Source: Elmis aenea (lineage: Eukaryota; Arthropoda; Insecta; Coleoptera; Elmidae). Taken from it: DNA of 64,000 bases. The position numbers and the translations under genes were made by a program. This document shows positions 56,831 through 64,000 of this stretch, in pieces. Each line of letters opens with the position of its first letter. The stretch's first letter is position 1. The stretch covers positions 47,994,970 through 48,058,969 of the forward strand of contig OX393579.1 in assembly GCA_947652605.1 (NCBI GenBank). Reading direction: 5' to 3'. The notes below the pieces were generated by a model. That model was given only the letters and a program-made list of their open reading frames with translations. It had not been told where the DNA came from and did not search any database.

Positions 56831-58270
56831 CAGGGTGGTCCAAATTCGATGGGATTGCATGGGTATCTCGGTTAATATTTAAGATAGAGAAACGGTTGAA
56901 TTACCAAAAATGTGCAGTTTTTTGAGACAAACTCAGAACCGTTTTCAAAAATATTCTATCATTTCCGGTTTTCGAGTTATCGAATAAAAAGTGTTTTTTT
57001 TGTCATATTAATAATGTGTCATATCTCCGTTATTGTTGTAAATATCAAAAATATTTATGAAGATTATTTTTGGATATTTTTATGTTTAATTTGATTATTC
57101 TAAAAAAAAAAAAAAAAACGCTCGCCGTTAAAAAGTTATGACACAAACTTACCTTTTTTTAAATGGCAACCATAGTTGGCTATGGGTTTATTAAGAAGAA
57201 AATATTTTTCTCGTTTCATTGATGTATGGGTTGTTAGGTTTATCTTTGAAAATAAGCAAGCTATTACAATATTATTGTTTTTGTTAAGTATAATCAAAGT
57301 GACCATGGAAAAAAAACAAAACAATACATAAATAACTAGCTCTACTTAATTAAATACAAAAAAAACTCAAAACCTTACGGATTTAAGATATTTTTTATAT
57401 TTTATAATAATTTATGGTCTCTTACTAACTACATATTACTATGAAATCTAAATTATAATTTGCGTTTGAGGTGTAGCCCTCTATCTATGTGCAATACAAA
57501 TTTGAGATCTGCAACTTGTAAATAATAGTGTTTTCCTGGACATGTTTTTGTTGATTTGATGGGCTGTCCTTAAAACAGCTAATCTAAAAAATAATAAAAT
57601 TCTTGATTAGCTATTTTAAGGCCAATTCATCAAATAAAAAGATATATGCTTAGGAAAACATTATTATCTACAAAGTACTGATCTCAAATTTGTATTGCCC
57701 AAGGAAAAAGGGCTACACTTTGAAGGCAAGCTATAATTTGGATTTAATAGTAATAGTTAATAAAAGATCATAAATTATTATAAAATACAAAAAATATCTT
57801 TAGTTATTAAAGTTTTCAGTTTTTCATATGTTTAATTAAGTAGAACTAGTTTTTTATGTTATTTTTGATTTTTTTTCCGTTGTCACTTTGATTAAAAAAT
57901 TAAAAAACAATAATGTTGTTAAAACTTGTTTATTTTTAAAGATTAACCTAACAACACATACATCAATAAACGAGAAAAAATATCCAACTATAGTTGTCAT
58001 TTAAAAAAAGTCCAGTTTGGCTTATATCTCAAAAATCAAGTGTGCCATGACTTTTTATATTTTTTTTCTTATTCCTCGTAAAAACATCTACAGAAATCAT
58101 TTCACATTTTGATTTTAACGTAGGTGGCTATGGAATTATTTACCGTTTAAAAAATCGTGTACATTAAATTCGTCTTGAAATTCTGCCCAATTTTGCTACA
58201 TTAACCGACCATGTAACATCTTATAATAACAAAGTTACCCACACAATACATGTAGATTATTGATACCCTG
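56831..58270. mobile_element. Long-TIR foldback family 8 (CAGGGTGGTCCAAATTC)
   Basis: Left CAGGGTGGTCCAAATTCGAT, right end ATACCCTG, with mirrored subterminal and internal blocks: ATTAACCGACCATG against GGTATCTCGGTTAAT, AACCTAACAACACATACATC against GATGTATGGGTTGTTAGGTT, and CAAATTTGTATTGC pairs at about 57490 and 57690. 1440 bp, noncoding. The right end is more diverged than the left. Confidence 0.78.
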
Positions 58271-59198
58271 TATAGGTAAATAGTACGACAAACATTTTTG
58301 TTTTTAATAAGTATTTTTAAACAAACTTTTTTAATTTATTCGTAGTAGCATTTTTGATGTCTGGTTGTATATTTTTTCTGTTTTAAAAAAAAATTGCTAA
58401 TTTGTAATACTTAAAACGTTGACAATCTTTACAAATTTGTAAATAACAATGCATCTGCTCTCAGTCATAACGACCAAGGGCATTATTTTCTTACAACAGA
58501 AACGTGTTGCTTGGTTAGCACGTCGTCTCGAGCGAAGGGCTGTCAACCCAAAAGCAACATGGTAGTTAGGGTTTAAGAAAAAACTATCAGAATTTATCAA
58601 TGCACTGGGGCATTTTGCAAACGATATTTTGCAAATGTACTATCTAAAGTCCGTTTTGAATGAAACTATAAAATTGACAATAACAACCATACAATTTTGT
58701 TTATGCATTGTTACCTGGCAACCACACGAAATACGCGATAGTTACCCCTACAGTAAGTTGTTGTAATTTGTTTAAATTTATCAATCGTTTTTATATGCCT
58801 AAATTTCATTGGATTTTATTCATGCATAACATTATCATTGTAAGTGATTGCAAGATTTTTGTTTAGGTATTTTGATAGTGACAGTAATCAGTCCAATTAA
58901 AACCACAAATATCAAAATCTATGAAAAAATCTCTTATTTTTTCTAGTTGCATTAAAAGCTATAATTTAGGTAACAAAGATTGTAAATACCAAAACTGGCA
59001 TAAACGATGACGTACATAAGCAAACTATACAACATCATACAATTAATTAGCTGCACAACAAACTATTAGCAGCTTTTGTTTGTCCAAACATCGTGATAAC
59101 TTTATAAGACGCTTACAAACGTTGCTAATTTGTTTTACAACTCTTTTTGTCTACGAAACAAATTACATTAATTAAAAGTCCAAATTAAGTGTTATATC
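58271..59198. other. Intron or flank without recognised features
   Basis: AT-rich; nothing recognised. Confidence 0.45.
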
Positions 59199-59506
59199 CA
59201 GGGCTGTGGAGTCGGGTCGGAGTCGGAGTTTAGGAGGAATTTCTGGTCAGTGGAGTCGGAGTCGGAGTCGGAAAAAATGTACCGACTCCGACTCCGAGTA
59301 CAACAAAAAATTGCGAGGTCCTTTGCCACAAAATTAAAACTCAAATTTTAAATAATTTTTTTATACTTATTTTATTTTTCTTATATTACACACCATAAAA
59401 TGTCTTAGTATTTAATGTTGCCGGAGTCGGAGTCGACCTACTAAAATTGTCAGGAGTCGGAATCGGAGTCGGAGTCGACTTTTTTTTTCCCGACTCCGCA
59501 GCCCTG
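59199..59506. mobile_element. hAT MITE (CAGGGCTGTGGAGTCGG)
   Basis: The ends CAGGGCTGTGGAGTCGGGTC and CCGACTCCGCAGCCCTG are inverted, with several GGAGTCGGAGTCGG tandem motifs. GTTATATC stands exactly at 59191-59198 and 59507-59514, an 8-bp duplication. 308 bp, noncoding, probably young given the perfect duplication. Confidence 0.92.
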
Positions 59507-59514
59507 GTTATATC

Positions 59515-61457
59515 AATCTGTAAAGCCTAAAAACAGGAACCACAATATTGTACTACATATTTTTTATGATTCAATACAATAATTAGAGTGACAAAATGTC
59601 AAAATTTTCCTTAAACATTTTTATTGAATAATGAAAATAGGAGAGATACCTATACACAAAAATATAAATATCCAAATCTAATAATTTTTGTCAAATATCA
59701 ACAATCTACCTCTTTGCACTGAGTATTTTTTCAAATTACTTGTTCGTTAAAATTGGGTAATAAAAATTAATTATATTCTCCATTTCTTGTTGAAAATTCT
59801 CTTAACTAGGAAAAAACAAATAAAAATGACAAATTGACCGACAATTCTTCAAAATAATAGGTACATGTTTATAATTTTTAAAGCGAATTTCCAGTATATT
59901 TTTAATACTGCTTAAAAAAAATCAGCTTTCCTTCAAAAACATTAAAAAATGTCATTTCCAATGTCTCCAACATTTTCCAACAAAAGACTTCAACTAGAAG
60001 TATATTAGTTCTACATTTTTATAATATAAATAAGATTGCTACTAATAAACAAACCAGAGTTTAAGGCTTATTTATTTAGTTGTATATTATTAATTTATGA
60101 TTTTTGTTTGTACATTTAAAATAATTTTACTGCAAAATATACGACCAGCAGTGGTTTTAAAATATTTCGCAAATTCCATTCACAAATTAAATGTTGAAAG
60201 ATATTATCGCATGTTTTTATTGCAACATCTAAAAGAATTTAATTTTGTGCTCAATAAAATTGTAAAAAACGTGTAATGCATTCGAAGTTTACAGTTCCGT
60301 ATTTCTCTGTGTAATCAGTATCCATTTTCACCTCGCTATGTAAGTGTTTTCTGTTGGAATTGCGTCTTTATGTGTACCGGCGCCTTATTGTTCGCAAAAT
60401 GATTGCCTAATGTAATCATTTTAAAAACGTACACATAAACTTCTAATATTCCAAGAGGAAACCGTTTATCGTTTAGATGTCTCACTTCATGTATTTACAT
60501 ATATATCACGTATAAAAAGGTATAGGAGAAGACGAAACATATTCAGGGATGCCGACTATTAACCGACAACTTTCATTCAGGGATAACACCAGCTTGAGAG
60601 CCCCAGAAACAGTCCTTATAGGTACATCATGCGTGGATTTTGTATTAACAATAACCGCATGAATCTAACTATACGTGACTATTTATGTTGACCTTAATTA
60701 TAGTGTTCTATCGACTGAAGCCTTAGTTTAAGTGGCTTTTTAATCCATTAACTTGAAGCAAATGAAAATTGTTTTAAATTCAATCAAAGCAGGAGCATTT
60801 GAACCCCTCCTGGCATTTAATCGATTTCTATGCATAATTTATGGTAGAAAGACCAGAGTTAATCGATTTTTAAATCACTGCGTTTTATAAAAATGTACAA
60901 ATGAATGGCTATAGCGTTTTATTCTAATCGACAGAACCATATTGCTTTATAAGTTCTTAAAAAAGTTGAATTAAGAAAGCTTTAAAGAGAAAAAGAATAT
61001 AGGTTTTTTTTACACCAATGAAAACGTTAAATATAAAAGTCTCATTTTTCATTCGGATATTTTTAAAACTGAAATAGGGTCTTTTTCAGAACATTCTTTT
61101 ATCGAAAAGGGAATCAAAAAGTTTATTCTTGCACGAAATTCAATTTGTAATAATTACAATTTTGGAATAATTACAATTTTCAGGGTTGATTCAAGAAGAA
61201 ATTTTTTTCTTGTAATCATTGAAAAACTTTTAATGTATAAAAAGAATTTTTTACTGAGAACCCTATTCTAGCGCCTTTAAATGTTTAAAATAAACTTTTT
61301 AAGTCTATACTACCTGTATTACCTCCTACAGCACTTTTGGAAGATTCTACACCGGGGCATAACTATAAAAATATAAGTCGAAATTTCCTAGCCTATACCA
61401 CTCTTTTTTGCATATGTTTCTTTGGCGAGTTTGCTAAAGTAAAACAACCAAACGTTG
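59515..61457. other. Sequence without recognised features
   Basis: AT-rich; no exon-like stretch with splice sites and no element ends recognised. Confidence 0.45.
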
Positions 61458-61465
61458 TTCTACAG

Positions 61466-61679
61466 CAGTGGTTCTCAAAGTGTGGTCCGTGGACCCCTGG
61501 GGGTCCCTGGATGCTTTTGAAGGGATCCCCAGAGCCTTTATGATATTCGAAAATCATACAAATTATTTTGACTGTAAATTTGAAAACAAAAATATTGTAC
61601 AAGGAACATTGCATTGAAATCCTTTTTAAGTTTTTAGTTTTGAAAGGGGTCCTTAAAGTAAACAGTTTGGGAAACACTG
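61466..61679. mobile_element. hAT MITE (CAGTGGTTCTCAAAG)
   Basis: CAGTGGTTCTCAAAGTGTGG and GTTTGGGAAACACTG form the ends. TTCTACAG flanks both sides exactly (61458-61465 and 61680-61687). 214 bp, noncoding; relative of the degenerate copy at 2123. Confidence 0.92.
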
Positions 61680-61687
61680 TTCTACAG

Positions 61688-64000
61688 AAAAACCAATAAT
61701 TTTTTACCCATAAAAATTTTTATGCTGCATTAATTTTAGCTCATTTAATTTTATTTTTAGTTTCGTCTCAATTTTTTTACCTTACCAATTTTTTAATTCT
61801 TGAAGACTCAGTTTTTTTTTTAATTAATTTTAGCAAAAAAAAAATATTTTAAAAATTTGGTCACCTTTTATGTTTACAGACATACAATTAAAACAAATTA
61901 TTTACACAGTTTTATCTAAGGATTAATAACAATTTACAGATTTTTAAAGATGATTTTAATCCAACAAAAATATAAATTTCTTATAGATTTGGCAATACGC
62001 TTATCCGGGAACTATACAAGCCTGAAATGATTTTCATTAATTATAATCAGATCGTTAAAGGAAATTTAAGAAAGACAAATACAATTATGTATAATTAAAT
62101 TGGTAGTATAATAAAACGAATTGAAAAAATATAAGTAATAGTAAATTGTACCTAATAATTTCATATATTATTGCTTAAGTTTTTCAACCATTAATTTTTA
62201 AATAAATATTTATCTACTTATTGGCTTTTCTACGTCTATTTTCAACTTTCAAAAATAATACCACTATCTTTGCCTCGTTATACTGAGTGTAACTGAAATC
62301 AGGCTCACCCCCTTTCATCTTTAGTTTTGATTTTTTTTAAATGAAATTTTAAACATGTGATATATGCAAAAACCGGAGCCAAATGTCAATTAAAACGTTT
62401 TTCGGGCAGCTGTTGATACAATAAAATTTATTTTATGTGGGTCACAGCACACAATAAATATTTAATTTTTGTTTATAAATTATTTGAAGCTATGGAACTT
62501 TGCTAAAATGGCGCAGTTTGGTTCAAAATTATTTCATATTTCCTGTAAAAATATACAGCGTGTCCCATTTGAAATAACAAAGTTTACAGCGCAACCGGAA
62601 GTGAAACAATAGTGTAAATATGTTCAGAAAATCTGTTTTTTTTTTTGCACATATCACTCTGATACCTAAATTATTCAACCGATTTAAATATATTTTGACT
62701 TTATGTGTTCTGGTACTACACATTAATTTGTACTAATTAGATTATGCTTGAAATCGGCTAATTCAATCATGGTTCTGATACCAAACATTTTTTGCTGTAG
62801 CGCATTTGGACTCAAATAAAACAAACTTTAAAACCGAGACCAGCCAACTGCGTATCAAAATTATTTCTAGAATTTTTTGTTCCTACTCATTTTATGTTTA
62901 TAAACTGGTTGAACTGCTTTAAGTTTCCAAACTTTTTCATTTTGACCTGTAAAGAAAAACAAAAGTGAACAAATTACTGACCATAAAAATCTAACTTACC
63001 TTAAATTTAGATTTTTTAGCAAAGAACAAACCAAATTACATCCATTTTATTATAAAACCGATAAAGATTGTAACCTCTGAATTAGATCCGCAAAAAGTCT
63101 TATCAAAATAAAGCACGTCACACCAATAATTTCAAGAAGTCTTTCTCGTGGGGCTTATCGTAATGTGATGACGCTGCTTTTTGTTTGAATCCTCACCTAC
63201 TGAATGAAATTGTTAGAGCAACCCTTCTTGGTATTGCAAATACGTTTCAACTTTAAACCAAAAAAAATAACCTACATGCAATTGTTTATTTACTCTCATT
63301 TGAAATTCAATCAGAATAAAGCGCTTTTAAAAAATAAAAAACTTTGAAGAGACGAAGTCGCATCTTTTTCGTATTGCTGCTCAGTCTCTTCAATTCGCTC
63401 TAGGATTTTTCGAGCCACTTTAACCTAAGGTCGGTAGAACACTATGAAATCCAACAACTGCACGAATGGATATCTGAAAAAGTATTTGCTGTTGATATAT
63501 GACTTGATGTAAAAAAGTCCTTTGTAAATGGATCAGATAACGCCCAGATAACATTACTGAAATTCGAATGAAAATCTTCAAATTATTCTGGCGCCGAGCA
63601 AATGTTGTAAAAAGTTAAAAAATCAAGTACGCTTCGCTATAAGTTATCAGTCGATTTAACTAATTTTATGGCCCACATTACGACAAAAAAAAACACTATT
63701 TTGAACATTGTAATAAATATGGTATAAAGAATTTGAATGTGAAAATCTTAAATATGAAAGTTAAGATCGTATTCAGTTAAACCATCAGAGAAATTTTATA
63801 CGCTAAAGCAAATATTGGTCTTTTATGATTCATGATATTATCTTAGTATTTATTACTCCATCTCGTCGATCGTTTTTTTTTACATTCACATGACCCATAA
63901 TCAAACATTACCGAAATGTCAATCATTGACGTAAAAAATTATCTTTAATTGAACTTTTTTATCCCACACCATCAATCTTTTGATTTTCAATAGGGATTAT
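61688..64000. other. AT-rich sequence with one isolated element end
   Basis: TACAGCGTGTCCCATTTGAA at 62556 looks like a single CAGGGTG-type terminus with no partner in view. The minus strand at about 63345-63425 reads KVARKILERIEETEQQYEKD, a neat charged helix that may be a relic of a transposase or a chance frame. Nothing else recognised. Confidence 0.4.

Noticed and set aside
63345..63425. Minus-strand helix KVARKILERIEETEQQYEKD as an exon
   Set aside because: Only about 27 codons, no convincing splice sites, and wrong strand for the host gene.

Overview
The window is AT-rich eukaryotic nuclear DNA that looks like an insect. I lean towards a beetle because of the mix of Tc1/mariner foldbacks, hAT and piggyBac MITEs, RTE/Jockey/RNase-H LINEs and an env-less Ty3/gypsy element, but the species is inference. 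There are no bacterial operons, rRNA, tRNA or CRISPR arrays. Almost the whole window appears to be the intronic landscape of one long plus-strand host gene.

Host gene: I find five spliced exons with matching phases (2610-2810, 7092-7367, 31978-32132, 56139-56260, 56315-56479) and one probable alternative first exon (28105-28134) beside a GC-rich promoter-like stretch. Read together they encode a Pro-rich segment, a predicted coiled coil, a short basic segment and a complete C1 (phorbol-ester/DAG-type) zinc domain that is itself split by a 54-bp intron. The C1 part resembles STAC/Dstac-type (SH3 and cysteine-rich) adaptors. The gene continues past the window on the right and probably on the left. 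Two introns are each about 24 kb and are packed with transposons.

Mobile DNA, left to right: hAT-like MITE and a chimeric foldback (0.7-2.3 kb); a TAGGGG foldback (3.7-4.3 kb); LINE fragments (4.7-5.4 kb); a piggyBac-derived element with a TTAG duplication (5.5-6.5 kb); a LINE/SINE tail (7.5-7.8 kb); long-TIR foldbacks with CAGGGTG ends (10.7-12.2, 14.9-16.5 and half copies at 17.0 and 18.9 kb); a scrambled RTE-like LINE (12.5-14.1 kb); an RTE fragment split by an RNase-H LINE tail (19.2-20.85 kb); a twin-primed Jockey copy (22.1-23.2 kb); a three- to four-level nest of elements (23.4-25.3 kb); hAT remnants (29.2-31.3 kb); a DD37D mariner (33.5-34.8 kb); a nearly intact, minus-strand Ty3/gypsy element (34.9-43.4 kb) sitting in one arm of a large palindrome; more foldbacks (44.7, 48.6, 50.8, 53.2, 56.8 kb); a possible solo LTR and an RTE fragment (46.5-48.3 kb); and two small hAT MITEs with exact 8-bp duplications (59.2 and 61.5 kb).

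The most unusual structure is in the gypsy LTRs. They contain a 164-bp tandem array (nine units in one LTR, four in the other). Each unit carries two hairpins with an almost invariant 17-base loop and stems that vary in a compensatory way, giving about 20 and 10 hairpins per LTR. The same LTR also holds an internal copy of the primer-binding-site core, which suggests that the LTR boundary has moved.
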